From Prevotella sp. UBA2850 (lineage in GTDB: Bacteria; Bacteroidota; Bacteroidia; Bacteroidales; Bacteroidaceae), in assembly GCA_002350805.1 (NCBI GenBank), contig DEFO01000021.1:1-50411 (forward strand): 50,411 nt of DNA, given 5' to 3'. The translations under genes were made by a program, and so were the position numbers. The notes beneath the pieces were generated by a model, which made no database searches, was not told the DNA's origin, and saw only the letters and a program-made list of their open reading frames with translations. Positions 26,128-34,422 of this stretch are shown in pieces (positions within the stretch are counted from its first letter, which is position 1; each line of letters starts with the position of its first letter).

Positions 26128-26148
26128 ATGAGGAATACGACACGACAG

Positions 26149-26184
26149 GAGGCAAGAGTGCAGATAACACTCCTGCCTCTTTTT
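26149..26184 (+). terminator. Intrinsic terminator of the DUF2807 gene
   Basis: GAGGCAAGAGTG (26149-26160) pairs with CACTCCTGCCTC (26168-26179) with one mismatch, followed by five Ts. Confidence 0.85.
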
Positions 26185-26225
26185 ATTTTTGAAAGTTTGA
26201 AGGTAGAATCAGTTTACCCCAGTAT

Positions 26226-26336
26226 TTTCCCCATATCTATCCAATCATGCCCCTATATCTCCTATCTTTCCCTACATCTTTCCCTTTATCTCTCCTATCT
26301 TCCCCATATCACTCCTATCTCCCCACTATATTATTT
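26226..26336. repeat. C/T-rich degenerate repeat, 19-21-nt spacing
   Basis: The plus strand is almost purely pyrimidine plus A, with CCCC(T)ATATCT-like units ending at 26232, 26253, 26272, 26305 and 26324, giving spacings of 21, 19, 33 (a partial unit lies between) and 19. No coding sequence is supported here. Confidence 0.6.
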
Positions 26337-26511
26337 AAGGAACGCGCACGAGGCTCGCTGCATTAGAGGATGACAAGCAAACCACACGTAAAACCGTTAG
26401 AAAGAAAAAAACTGCCAAAAACAGCCAACTTTCATTTAGAAACTTTTCACTCGCCATAAGTACAATTTTAAAACTTAACATGTAAATAAATATGAGTTTG
26501 ACACATTTCAA

Positions 26512-26527
26512 CTTGATTTAAATCAAG
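26512..26527 (+). promoter_or_regulatory. Perfect FNR/CRP-type dyad
   Basis: CTTGATTTAAATCAAG is a perfect 16-bp palindrome containing TTGAT-N4-ATCAA, the consensus recognised by FNR/ANR-class regulators of the CRP family. Its centre lies about 78 bases before the predicted start site of the small transcript described next. Confidence 0.7.
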
Positions 26528-26563
26528 AAATTGTCTGTTTTACACTATTTTTCCTAAGAAATG

Positions 26564-26595
26564 TTTGGAGGTTTCGAGAAATGTCGTACCTTTGC
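26564..26595 (+). promoter_or_regulatory. Consensus promoter of a putative small RNA
   Basis: TTTG (26564-26567), 19 bases, TACCTTTGC (26587-26595). Both elements and the spacing match the Bacteroidetes consensus. No ORF starts in the 70 bases downstream. Confidence 0.75.
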
Positions 26596-26598
26596 AAT

Positions 26599-26663
26599 GT
26601 GTTTTTCATAGTATTAGATTTAAGGTTAACAAGGTTGGTGTACGGCGGTACACCATTTTTTTT
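26599..26663 (+). ncRNA. Putative small regulatory RNA (about 65 nt)
   Basis: Defined by a consensus promoter (26564-26595) and a strong intrinsic terminator (26636-26663) with no reading frame between them: the only ATG (26597) is followed by a stop after four codons. The terminator is separated from the GH43 gene by a second, independent promoter, so the element is a free-standing unit, not a simple leader. An attenuated leader of GH43 is the alternative if the second promoter is inactive. The upstream FNR/CRP box suggests redox- or catabolite-linked control. No known RNA family is recognised. Confidence 0.55.
26636..26663 (+). terminator. Intrinsic terminator of the putative small RNA
   Basis: TGGTGTAC (26636-26643) and GTACACCA (26648-26655) form a perfect 8-bp stem with loop GGCG, followed by eight Ts. 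Confidence 0.85.
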
Positions 26664-26672
26664 GCCCTTTTC

Positions 26673-26704
26673 TTGGGTGTTTCTGATAATTTTACTACTT
26701 TTGC
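26673..26704 (+). promoter_or_regulatory. Promoter of the GH43 gene
   Basis: TTG (26673-26675), 20 bases, TACTTTTGC (26696-26704). Leader of about 20 bases to ATG 26730. Confidence 0.7.
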
Positions 26705-26729
26705 CTTCAAGTTGTAACAATATGAAACT

Positions 26730-28283
26730 ATGAGAGCATTATTCATTTTAATGATTAGTTTATGGACTGCAGCCTCGGGCTGTGCAGCAACAGTGACGGA
26801 CAACGGAGGAAGGAATCCCATTATCGCGGGATTTCATCCCGACCCGAGCATCTGCCGTGTGGGCGACGACTACTATGTGGTGAACTCGTCGTTCCAGTAT
26901 TTTCCGGGAGTGCCCATCTATCACAGTCGCGACCTGGTGAACTGGCAGCTGATAGGCAATGTGCTCAACAGGGAAAGCCAACTGCCGCTGAAGGGCGCCA
27001 CGTCGTGGTTGGGCATCTATGCGCCCACCCTCCGCTACCACGACGGCACTTTCTATATGATCACCACCAATGTGGGCAACGGCGGCAACTTCATGGTGAC
27101 TGCCAAAGACCCGCGGGGACCATGGTCGGAGCCTATCTGGCTGAAACAGCAGGGCATCGACCCGTCGCTCTACTTCGAAAACGGGAAGTGCTACATGGTG
27201 AGCAATCCCAACAACACCATCATGCTGTGCGAGATCGACCCGAAGACGGGCCAGCAACTGACCGACAGCAAGGCGCTGTGGCAGGGTACGGGCGGACGTT
27301 ACCCAGAGGGACCGCACATCTACAAGAAAGACGGGTATTACTATCTGCTCATCTCCGAGGGCGGCACCGAGCTGGCCCACAAGCTGACCATTGCGCGCAG
27401 CCGCAAGATAGACGGCCCGTATATGGCCAACCCGGCCAACCCCATTCTCACCCATTGCTCGATGGCAGGACAGAGCAGTCCCATTCAGGGCACAGGGCAC
27501 GGCGACCTGGTGCAGACGGCCGACGGTTCGTGGCACTTAGTGTTTCTGGCCTACCGTAACTTCGGCGGCTCGTATCACCATCTGGGCCGCGAGACCTTTA
27601 TTGCTCCCGTGGAGTGGAAGAAAGGGCAATGGCCCGTGGTGAACGGCGGGAAACCGATTGAGGCCTTCGGACAGACCGAGCGGCACGAGCGCATCACTTT
27701 TGTACCCAATGATGCCAACACTCCCTTTGCCTTCGGCCCGGAATGGGTGTTCATCCAGAATCCCGACTCGACAAAATACGACCGCCATGTGGTAGTCGAC
27801 GGGGCAACGGGCAAGGTGGCCGGCGGTGCGTTACGGCTCTATGGCGGCCGGCGGCTGAACGACAACGACCATCCTACGTTTATCGGCCGCCGACAGGAGA
27901 GTCCCTGCGTGACGGTGGAGACCATGGTGAATAGCAACGGGGCAGAGGCAGGACTGACAGTCTACCAGATTCACGACGGGCATATCGACCTCTGCGTGAA
28001 CAATGGCTATGTGGGAGTGAAATGCAAGTTGAAGAATATCTACTACGTGGTGAATGAAGAGCCAGTCAAGTCGGCTGCCGTAAAACTGCGCATCAGCAGC
28101 GATGGTGAGTTGTATCGCTTTGAGTATCAAGACGGCAACGGACCGTTCCGCAGGTTGTGCGAGCTGAACTGCAGCCTGATGAGTACCGAGGTGGCCGGCG
28201 GCTTCACTGGAGTGGTGATTGGCATGTTTGCTGAAGGCAATGGCTATGCCGACTTCGGCTATTTCGATATTCACGAAAAATAG
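26730..28283 (+). CDS. GH43 family glycosidase (beta-xylosidase / alpha-L-arabinofuranosidase type)
   Basis: Predicted exported enzyme releasing xylose or arabinose from hemicellulose oligomers. A signal peptide spans about residues 1-20 (a Cys18 lies close to the cleavage zone, but no clear lipobox). The five-blade GH43 propeller carries D38 (HPDPS), D144 (GIDPSLYF) and E193 (YPEGPHIY), the base, pKa modulator and acid of the family. The C-terminal ~190 residues (from about 320) form the beta-sandwich found in xylosidase-type GH43 enzymes. The gene is not part of a SusCD locus here; it has its own promoter and an aquaporin gene with a separate promoter follows. Substrate linkage cannot be read from sequence. 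Confidence 0.92.
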   Translation: MRALFILMISLWTAASGCAATVTDNGGRNPIIAGFHPDPSICRVGDDYYVVNSSFQYFPGVPIYHSRDLVNWQLIGNVLNRESQLPLKGATSWLGIYAPTLRYHDGTFYMITTNVGNGGNFMVTAKDPRGPWSEPIWLKQQGIDPSLYFENGKCYMVSNPNNTIMLCEIDPKTGQQLTDSKALWQGTGGRYPEGPHIYKKDGYYYLLISEGGTELAHKLTIARSRKIDGPYMANPANPILTHCSMAGQSSPIQGTGHGDLVQTADGSWHLVFLAYRNFGGSYHHLGRETFIAPVEWKKGQWPVVNGGKPIEAFGQTERHERITFVPNDANTPFAFGPEWVFIQNPDSTKYDRHVVVDGATGKVAGGALRLYGGRRLNDNDHPTFIGRRQESPCVTVETMVNSNGAEAGLTVYQIHDGHIDLCVNNGYVGVKCKLKNIYYVVNEEPVKSAAVKLRISSDGELYRFEYQDGNGPFRRLCELNCSLMSTEVAGGFTGVVIGMFAEGNGYADFGYFDIHEK

Positions 28284-28333
28284 GCAAATGAAGGAGAAAG
28301 AAGAACAGGATTAAACATTTTTTGACAAAAATG

Positions 28334-28365
28334 TTGCAACGTATTATTTTTTTTCTTATTTTTGC
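28334..28365 (+). promoter_or_regulatory. Promoter of the aquaporin gene
   Basis: TTG (28334-28336), 20 bases, TATTTTTGC (28357-28365); ATG follows at 28407. Confidence 0.7.
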
Positions 28366-28406
28366 AGCACTAGTTCATACAATTAATGATTTAAAAACAG
28401 AAGGTT

Positions 28407-29078
28407 ATGAAAAAGTATTTAGCAGAAATGGTAGGTACGTTCGTACTTACACTTCTCGGTTGCGGAGCAGCCGTGAGTTTGAATTGTGGCGTTGACGCAG
28501 CGTCAGTAGTAGGCACAGCCGTTGCATTCGGTCTGGCAGTCGTAGCCATGGCTTACACCATTGGCGGCATCAGTGGTTGCCACATCAATCCCGCCATCAC
28601 ATTAGGTTGCTATCTCAGCGGCCGTATGAACAGCAAAGACTGTGGCATGTACATGATCTTCCAGGTCATTGGTGCCATCATTGCAGCCGCCGTGCTTTAT
28701 CTGATTGTTTCCACCTCTCCCGGACTGGCCGAGGGTACCACCACAGGTGCCAATGCTTGTGCAGTCAGCCAGACCAACGGTCTGATTGTTGAGATTGTGC
28801 TTACCTGCATCTTCGTGCTGGTAGTGCTGGGTGCTACCGCCAAGACCAACGGTGCCACCAACAACTTCGCAGGCCTGGCCATCGGTCTGTCGCTGATTCT
28901 TATCCACCTTGTAGGTATTCACTACACCGGCACATCGGTGAACCCCGCCCGCTCTATCGGTCCCGCACTCTTCGAGGGTGGTCAGGCACTCACCGACCTG
29001 TGGGTATTCATCGTAGGTCCGTTCATTGGTGCTGCATGCGCTGCTGGCATCTGGAAGATGATTGAGCCGGAGAAATAA
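28407..29078 (+). CDS. Aquaporin (MIP family, AqpZ-like)
   Basis: Inner-membrane water channel of 223 residues with six membrane helices. The two half-helix signatures are present: SGCHINPAITLG (first NPA, about residue 62) and GTSVNPARSIGPALF (second NPA, about 176), the second followed by the Arg of the selectivity filter. H and C residues around the filter and the short loops fit a water-specific AqpZ-type channel better than a glycerol facilitator, but I cannot exclude glycerol. It has its own promoter; the FucP-type permease starts 119 bases downstream and may share the transcript. Confidence 0.93.
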   Translation: MKKYLAEMVGTFVLTLLGCGAAVSLNCGVDAASVVGTAVAFGLAVVAMAYTIGGISGCHINPAITLGCYLSGRMNSKDCGMYMIFQVIGAIIAAAVLYLIVSTSPGLAEGTTTGANACAVSQTNGLIVEIVLTCIFVLVVLGATAKTNGATNNFAGLAIGLSLILIHLVGIHYTGTSVNPARSIGPALFEGGQALTDLWVFIVGPFIGAACAAGIWKMIEPEK

Positions 29079-29099
29079 AGTATACAAAATATTGAAGTA

Positions 29100-29184
29100 G
29101 CAAGCGGCAAGTGGCAGGTGTGATATGAACTGAGAAACCCTGAAACGGCGGAAGATCATGTCACGTGTGCCACTTGACGCTTGT
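29100..29184. repeat. Imperfect inverted repeat between aquaporin and permease genes
   Basis: GCAAGCGGCAAGTGGCA (29100-29116) and TGCCACTTGACGCTTGT (29168-29184) are inverted copies with 15 of 17 matches and a 51-base loop. A related single copy (GCCAAGTTGCAGGTGACAAG) occurs at about 30560. Confidence 0.7.
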
Positions 29185-29197
29185 CATTTAGGAGAAG

Positions 29198-30427
29198 ATG
29201 ACTAACAAAAACGCTAAACTGACGAGCAAAGAGTATCTGATACCCTTTGCTCTTATTACGTCCTTATTCTTTCTTTGGGGATTCGCCCGTGCCATACTAG
29301 ACGTGCTGAACAAGCACTTCCAGAACGAGTTGCAGATATCGATTACCCAGTCGTCGCTCATCCAGGTCACCACCTATATGGGCTATTTCCTGATGGCCAT
29401 CCCTGCCGGTTTGTTCATCAACCGCTTCGGCTACCGCCGTGGCGTGGTGTTCGGTCTGCTACTGTTCGGAATGGGAGCCTTGCTGTTCATCCCCGGCTCG
29501 GAGGCCGGCACGTTCTATGCGTTCCTGGGTGCCTTGTTCATCATCGGCTGCGGACTGACATTCCTTGAGACAGCAGCCAATCCTTACGTCACCGAGTTGG
29601 GACCGAAGGAGACATCTACCAGCCGACTGAATTTCTCGCAGTCGTTCAACGGTCTGGGATGCCTCTTTGCCACATTTGTTGTCGGACAGTTCCTGTTCAA
29701 CAACAGCGGAGAGAGCAGCAACGTAGCCATTCCCTATGCCGTGCTGGGCGTTCTCGTGCTGTGCATCGCATTCATCTTCGCACGTGTCAACCTGCCGGAA
29801 ATCAAGCACAACGACGGTTTGGAGGAGAAAGCAAAATACGGCCGCGAGCCGCTATTGAAAATATGGAAACACAAGACTTTCGTCTATGGCCTCATCGCCC
29901 TGCTGTCGTATGAGGTGGCCGAGATATCCATCAACAGCTATTTCATCAACTTCGTCACCGGTCAGGGCTGGATGACCGACCGCACCGCATCAATGGTGCT
30001 CACCGGGGCATTGGCCTTCTTCATGGTAGGCCGTTTCTGCGGCAGTTGGATCATGCGCCACATCGTGCCAGAGCGTATGCTGTTCATCTGCGGCATCGGC
30101 TGCGTGGTGTGCACCATGACCGTCTTAATGAATCTGGGCATCGTCTCGTTGGTGGCCCTGCTGGGCATCTACCTGTTCGAGGCCATCATGTTCCCCACCA
30201 TCTTCTCTTTGGCCGTACGCGGACTGGGCAGCCTCACCAAGAGCGCATCGTCCATCCTCATGATGACACCGGTGGGCGGTTGCGGATTCCTTCTGATGGG
30301 CATCATAGCCGACGCCACAAACCTCATCATCCCGTTCATCATTCCCCTGCTTGGCTATACTGCCGTTGCCATCTTCGGCTTCGGAATGGTCACTCACCGG
30401 CTGGAAGAAGAACAAGCCAAGAAATAA
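29198..30427 (+). CDS. FucP-type sugar:proton symporter (MFS)
   Basis: Twelve-helix inner-membrane permease of the FHS (fucose-galactose-glucose:H+ symporter) family, 409 residues. Family blocks: IPFALITSLFFLWGFARAILDVLNKHFQ at the first helix, RFGYRRGV after helix 2, GLTFLETAANPYVTELGP in helix 4, LNFSQSFNGLG, and SLAVRGLGSLTKSASSILMMTPVGGC in the second half. Substrate could be fucose, glucose, galactose or another hexose; the sequence alone does not decide. It lies downstream of the aquaporin gene without an obvious promoter and is followed by a hairpin and 21-nt repeats. Confidence 0.9.
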   Translation: MTNKNAKLTSKEYLIPFALITSLFFLWGFARAILDVLNKHFQNELQISITQSSLIQVTTYMGYFLMAIPAGLFINRFGYRRGVVFGLLLFGMGALLFIPGSEAGTFYAFLGALFIIGCGLTFLETAANPYVTELGPKETSTSRLNFSQSFNGLGCLFATFVVGQFLFNNSGESSNVAIPYAVLGVLVLCIAFIFARVNLPEIKHNDGLEEKAKYGREPLLKIWKHKTFVYGLIALLSYEVAEISINSYFINFVTGQGWMTDRTASMVLTGALAFFMVGRFCGSWIMRHIVPERMLFICGIGCVVCTMTVLMNLGIVSLVALLGIYLFEAIMFPTIFSLAVRGLGSLTKSASSILMMTPVGGCGFLLMGIIADATNLIIPFIIPLLGYTAVAIFGFGMVTHRLEEEQAKK

Positions 30428-30432
30428 TAAAG

Positions 30433-30456
30433 GCCCTTTCCACATTTCGAAAGGGC
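30433..30456 (+). terminator. Hairpin after the permease gene
   Basis: GCCCTTTC (30433-30440) pairs with GAAAGGGC (30449-30456). The following bases are TTCTCC, not a real T-run, so termination may be inefficient or need the downstream repeats, whose AAGGGC units could also pair with GCCCTTT at 30530. Confidence 0.5.
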
Positions 30457-30513
30457 TTCTCCAGATACACAACGGGCTTCTCCAGATACGCAAAGGGCTT
30501 CTCCAAGCACATG
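30451..30513. repeat. 21-nt direct repeat, three copies
   Basis: Units AAGGGCTTCTCCAGATACAC(A), ACGGGCTTCTCCAGATACGC(A) and AAGGGCTTCTCCAAGCACAT(G) start at 30451, 30472 and 30493. It lies between the convergent permease and lipoprotein genes. Confidence 0.9.
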
Positions 30514-30661
30514 GAGAGGCCCTTTGTTTGCTATTAGTAGCCTTTGGAAAGTGACAAGTGCCAAGTTGCAGGTGACAAGTATGATTTGCTCTGCAGTTTG
30601 AGGGCTAACCGGCCTTCCCCGTTGAACGAGTCGTAGAGCATTGTTGCCGCGCGGCTCATCC

Positions 30662-31153
30662 CTAACGTGAAGATGGCTTCTCTAAGTAATCAAACAAATT
30701 GATGGTTCCGGCTTCTTCTTCAATATCAAGTGCCGGGACATGCTCGACCATTCTTGTGGCGCCACTGGCTTTATTGACATAGAAATACACAAATGCGCCT
30801 GTATAACTGCGGAAAATCACTTGATACTCAGTCTCTGTCTCATCGCCCATCGCCACATACATCATGGAAGGATTGTCTTTTGCCACGCTCCAGTCGTACT
30901 CGCGATGACAGTAATTGTTCACTCCCTCATAAGCCATCTCGGCAGTTATCCTACGCTTTTCAGTGTCTGTGCTATCCTTCGTGCCTACTGTCGAGTCACG
31001 ATTAGAGCTGTCCGCCATTTGCTGACGTTCCACCGTCTCCAGCGTGTCATTCATCTCTGTTTGTGTGGATGTCACCTGCGTGTTTTTGCTCTTCTGGCAT
31101 GAGCATAAAAACAAAATGGCTGATACGAATGATATAACTATTATTTGTTTCAT
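30662..31153 (-). CDS. Small lipoprotein of unknown function
   Basis: A 163-residue lipoprotein: signal MKQIIVISFVSAILFLCSC with lipobox Cys at residue 19, then a Ser/Thr/Asp-rich low-complexity linker (about 20-65), then a compact domain (about 68-160). That domain contains AYEGVNNYCHREYDWSVA, MYVAMGDETETEYQVIFRSY and TGAFVYFYVNKASGATRMVE, probably a beta-rich fold. No family is recognised with confidence. It begins 54 bases after the receiver/PEP-synthase-like gene on the same strand and may be cotranscribed with it. Confidence 0.75.
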   Translation of the reverse strand: MKQIIVISFVSAILFLCSCQKSKNTQVTSTQTEMNDTLETVERQQMADSSNRDSTVGTKDSTDTEKRRITAEMAYEGVNNYCHREYDWSVAKDNPSMMYVAMGDETETEYQVIFRSYTGAFVYFYVNKASGATRMVEHVPALDIEEEAGTINLFDYLEKPSSR

Positions 31154-31207
31154 TTTTCCAATCCGGTTCTCGCAAGCTCAGCTTGCATTACAGTTTTTAG
31201 GAGGTAC

Positions 31208-34200
31208 TTATTCAGGCAGTAACACGATGCCTTCTTGTTTCTTGCCATCCATCATCACCTTCAGCGGACGGTCGAAGCGCACATGACGCACATATTGCGT
31301 CTCCGAAACAGCCGGCATCTGGTCGAGCACCTCTTTCTGGAACACGCCATCGTCCTTATAGGTATTGATGGTGAAATAGCCCACACCGAAGGAGGTGAGA
31401 TTTTGGAAGAAATGAGTGCCCTGACTGGGATCTACCCGGTAGTTCTTGAGTCCTGACTCGACAATGACGCGGGCGGCAGAGATGTGGGGCCACTTCACAG
31501 GAATGCCAAGCCAGGGATCGCTAGAGCCCCAACGACCTGGTCCAATGAGGATATAATTGGTACCCTCGTCCAGGAACCGTCGGTTCACCTGCTCAATCTC
31601 CAAGGCAATCTCGGGATTGTTGGCAGCCGTGAAATGATCGTCGGTCTTCACATACACCACATCGACCACATCCTCGGAGATGCCGTGACCCAACGAGTTG
31701 TGCGAGCGCAACAGGCACTGCTCGTCGGGAATCTTTTTTAGGTCTTCCTCGAGCACCTGCTTACTGTCGACGATAGGACGTATCTGCAGCAGATAAAACT
31801 CGCCCGTACGGTCGGGGTTCACATTACAGGCAAACTCTATTTCCACGGGGCGTTTCATGCTCTCGGCACCGTACTTCATCGCCATCTGCATCACTTCGGG
31901 CAGAGGCAGCACTCCCTGCTGCAACACACCAGCAAACGAGATGACCTTGCGGCCGCCCTCGTAGATGCCGTCGCGTATCACCTGGTCGTAGGGGTCGTAG
32001 GTAGAGGCAATGTAATGGAGCGACTTGTCTTTCTCGGCCTCCTTCACCCGCAGGTTCAGGATGTTGAAGCCATCGTCCACCTTGAAATCATCGCCCACAT
32101 GCTTCATGTCGAGTGCATAGAAGCGGGTCTGTGTCTCGCGCAGAGCGGTGTCGAGCTCACTCATCTGCAGAATCTGATGCGGATGATAGGGCGACACGCG
32201 CAAGGTCTGTCCGCCATCCACGATGTATTTACCCAGACCCAACGCCAGACTGGCAATGCCTTCTTCGGCGGTCTCGTCGCCAATGGGATAATAGTTCAGC
32301 GAGCGCAGCACACCACTGATGTTGGGATAGTAACGGTCTCCATATTGCTGACCGACCACCTCCTGCAGGATAACGGCCATCTTCTCTTGGTCGATGACAT
32401 TGCTGGTGGCTGTCATATAGGCTTTCGAGTCTTTGTAGTAGACCGAGGCATAGACGGCCTTGATGGCACATGCCATCATGCGCAGCATCTCGTATTTATC
32501 GTCGAGATGGGGAATCATATAGGTAGAGTAGATACCTGCAAACGGCTGATAATGACTGTCTTCCAGCAAACTGCTCGAACGGATGGCGATGGGCGAGTTG
32601 GTGGCCTCGAAGAAGGTGAAGAAGTCGGCAATATACTTGTCGGGCAACTGAGCCCGCAGGAAGTGCTGCAGTATTTCCTCATCGCTGGCATCGCTCAAGG
32701 CGATGTGGTAGAGGTTGTTGGAGTCCATGAACTCGTCGAACACATCGGTACAGAGCACCACGGTCTTGGGTATGCTCACCGACATGCCACCGAACTGGTT
32801 AAGCTCCGGATGGCGCTTGATGACATTGTCGAGGAAAGCCAGTCCGCGGCCCTTGCCTCCGAGTGAGCCGTCGCCGATACGGGCAAAGTGGGCATAACGG
32901 TCGAACTTTCCGCGGTCGAAGACGGCCACGATACCGATGTTCTTCATGCGGCGGTACTGCACAATGGCGTCGAAGATAATCTTGCGGTGGGCATCCACAT
33001 CCTTGAGTTTCTCCCAGGTGACATGCTTGAGGAATGCCGACACGGGGAAGATGGCACGCGCACAGAGCCAGCGGCTCATGTGATTGCGCGAGATGTGGTA
33101 GAGCATGGAGTCGTTGGGAATCTTGAACACGTTGTCTTGAAGCTCTTTCAGCGTACTGACACGCGCCACCTCCTGATGGGTCTGCGGGTCGCGGAAAATG
33201 AAGTCGCCAAAGCCCATGTGCTCCTCCATGAGGTGGCGCAGGTCGATATTCATCTTCTTCGAGTTCTTGTCGACAAACTTAAACCCGGCAGCCTCGGCCT
33301 TGGCTTTGTTCACCGTCTCGCTGCTCTGCAGAATGAGCGGAACAAACTCATCGTTGGCACGGATGGCCTTGAGCAGCTTCAGTCCCGCCTCGGGATCGGC
33401 CTCAACGCCCCGCTTGGGCAGCGAGGGATTCGAGGCGTCGGCAGCACTGCACATGGGGAAGCGCGTGTCGCTAATGACACCCAGTGTGTTGTCGGCATAC
33501 TTCTGGTAGTATTCCATGGCTTCCTCGTAGTTACGGGCCAGCACCACCTTCGGGCGTCCGCGCTTACGCTGAGTGGCGGCATGCGGGTTGAGCGCCTCGG
33601 TGGAGAAGCGTTTGCTCTGAATGAGAATGTAGTTATAAAGGTTGGGGAGCACCGATGAATAGAAACGGATGGAGTCTTCGACCAACAGAATCATCTGGAC
33701 TCCGGCCTCACGGATGTCATGCTCTATGTTCATCTTGTCCTCGATGAGTTTGATGATGGAGAGGATGAGGTTGGTGTTGCCCAGCCAGCAGAACACATAG
33801 TCGAACACCGAGAGGTCTTCGTTCTCGATGCGGCGCGTGATGCCGTGAGAGAAAGGCGTCAGCACCACACACGGAATGTTGGGATGATTGGCTTTCACCT
33901 CACGGGCCACAGCAAAGGCATCGTTGTCGGCATTACCTGGCATACAGATGACAAGGTCGATGTCGGTGGTTTGCAGCACCTCATTGGCCTCCTCAGTGGT
34001 ACTGACCTGTGTGAAGGTGGGTGGATAGCGCGAGCCCAACTCTACATATTCGTCGAATATTTTCTCGTCAATGCGCCCGTCATCCTCAAGCATGAACGCA
34101 TCATAGGGATTGGCAATAATCAACACGTTGAAGATGCGGTGTGTCATCAGATTGACAAACGACACATCCTTCAGATAAAACTGATTCCACTCTTGCGGGA

Positions 34201-34219
34201 TATTATTGGTCTCGCTCAT
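31208..34219 (-). CDS. Receiver-like domains fused to PEP/pyruvate-binding (PPDK N-terminal) domain
   Basis: A 1003-residue protein from ATG 34219; the frame is open to 34282, but the -7 element at 34246-34254 excludes an earlier start. Residues about 25-150 form a receiver-like fold (FNVLIIANPYDAFMLEDDG ... LVICMPGN). A second receiver-like part (about 175-345) starts MILLVEDSIRFYSSVL and contains GVISDTRFP. From about 430 on the protein resembles the ATP-grasp domain of PEP synthase / pyruvate phosphate dikinase: DGSLGGKGRGLAFLDNV, PIAIRSSSLLEDS, YYPNISGVLRSLNYYP, FYLLQIRPI. No GGxTSHAA-type phosphohistidine swivel domain or PEP-utilising barrel is present, so it should not make PEP on its own. 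Likely roles are ATP-dependent phosphotransfer to a partner or a sensor. Confidence 0.75.
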   Translation of the reverse strand: MSETNNIPQEWNQFYLKDVSFVNLMTHRIFNVLIIANPYDAFMLEDDGRIDEKIFDEYVELGSRYPPTFTQVSTTEEANEVLQTTDIDLVICMPGNADNDAFAVAREVKANHPNIPCVVLTPFSHGITRRIENEDLSVFDYVFCWLGNTNLILSIIKLIEDKMNIEHDIREAGVQMILLVEDSIRFYSSVLPNLYNYILIQSKRFSTEALNPHAATQRKRGRPKVVLARNYEEAMEYYQKYADNTLGVISDTRFPMCSAADASNPSLPKRGVEADPEAGLKLLKAIRANDEFVPLILQSSETVNKAKAEAAGFKFVDKNSKKMNIDLRHLMEEHMGFGDFIFRDPQTHQEVARVSTLKELQDNVFKIPNDSMLYHISRNHMSRWLCARAIFPVSAFLKHVTWEKLKDVDAHRKIIFDAIVQYRRMKNIGIVAVFDRGKFDRYAHFARIGDGSLGGKGRGLAFLDNVIKRHPELNQFGGMSVSIPKTVVLCTDVFDEFMDSNNLYHIALSDASDEEILQHFLRAQLPDKYIADFFTFFEATNSPIAIRSSSLLEDSHYQPFAGIYSTYMIPHLDDKYEMLRMMACAIKAVYASVYYKDSKAYMTATSNVIDQEKMAVILQEVVGQQYGDRYYPNISGVLRSLNYYPIGDETAEEGIASLALGLGKYIVDGGQTLRVSPYHPHQILQMSELDTALRETQTRFYALDMKHVGDDFKVDDGFNILNLRVKEAEKDKSLHYIASTYDPYDQVIRDGIYEGGRKVISFAGVLQQGVLPLPEVMQMAMKYGAESMKRPVEIEFACNVNPDRTGEFYLLQIRPIVDSKQVLEEDLKKIPDEQCLLRSHNSLGHGISEDVVDVVYVKTDDHFTAANNPEIALEIEQVNRRFLDEGTNYILIGPGRWGSSDPWLGIPVKWPHISAARVIVESGLKNYRVDPSQGTHFFQNLTSFGVGYFTINTYKDDGVFQKEVLDQMPAVSETQYVRHVRFDRPLKVMMDGKKQEGIVLLPE

Positions 34220-34245
34220 AAATACCTCTGTTTTTAAGAATAAGT

Positions 34246-34254
34246 GCAAAGATA
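34246..34254 (-). promoter_or_regulatory. -7 element of the receiver/PPDK-like gene
   Basis: TATCTTTGC on the minus strand, 27 bases before ATG 34219; it fixes the translation start. Confidence 0.7.
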
Positions 34255-34386
34255 CACATTTCTTCCGACATTCTGCCCTCATGGCTCAAGTTTTTTATAG
34301 AAGTCTGCCATTTCTCACTTCTCCCTTTTCACTTCCCACTCAGGAAAAAAACACCTTATATATAATAGAATATGAGATGAATTTTG

Positions 34387-34395
34387 TAATTTTGC
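34387..34395 (+). promoter_or_regulatory. -7 element of the O-acetylhomoserine sulfhydrylase gene
   Basis: TAATTTTGC, 27 bases before ATG 34423. Confidence 0.7.
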
Positions 34396-34422
34396 ACCGC
34401 AAATTATCAACCAACAACCATC

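Noticed and set aside
26523..26821. Minus-strand open frames opposite the small RNA and GH43 start
   Set aside because: They cover the dyad, promoter and terminator elements and the start of a clear GH43 gene; no features of their own.
34220..34282. Longer N-terminus of the receiver/PPDK-like protein starting at 34282
   Set aside because: The promoter element at 34246-34254 lies inside this stretch, so it cannot be on the mRNA.
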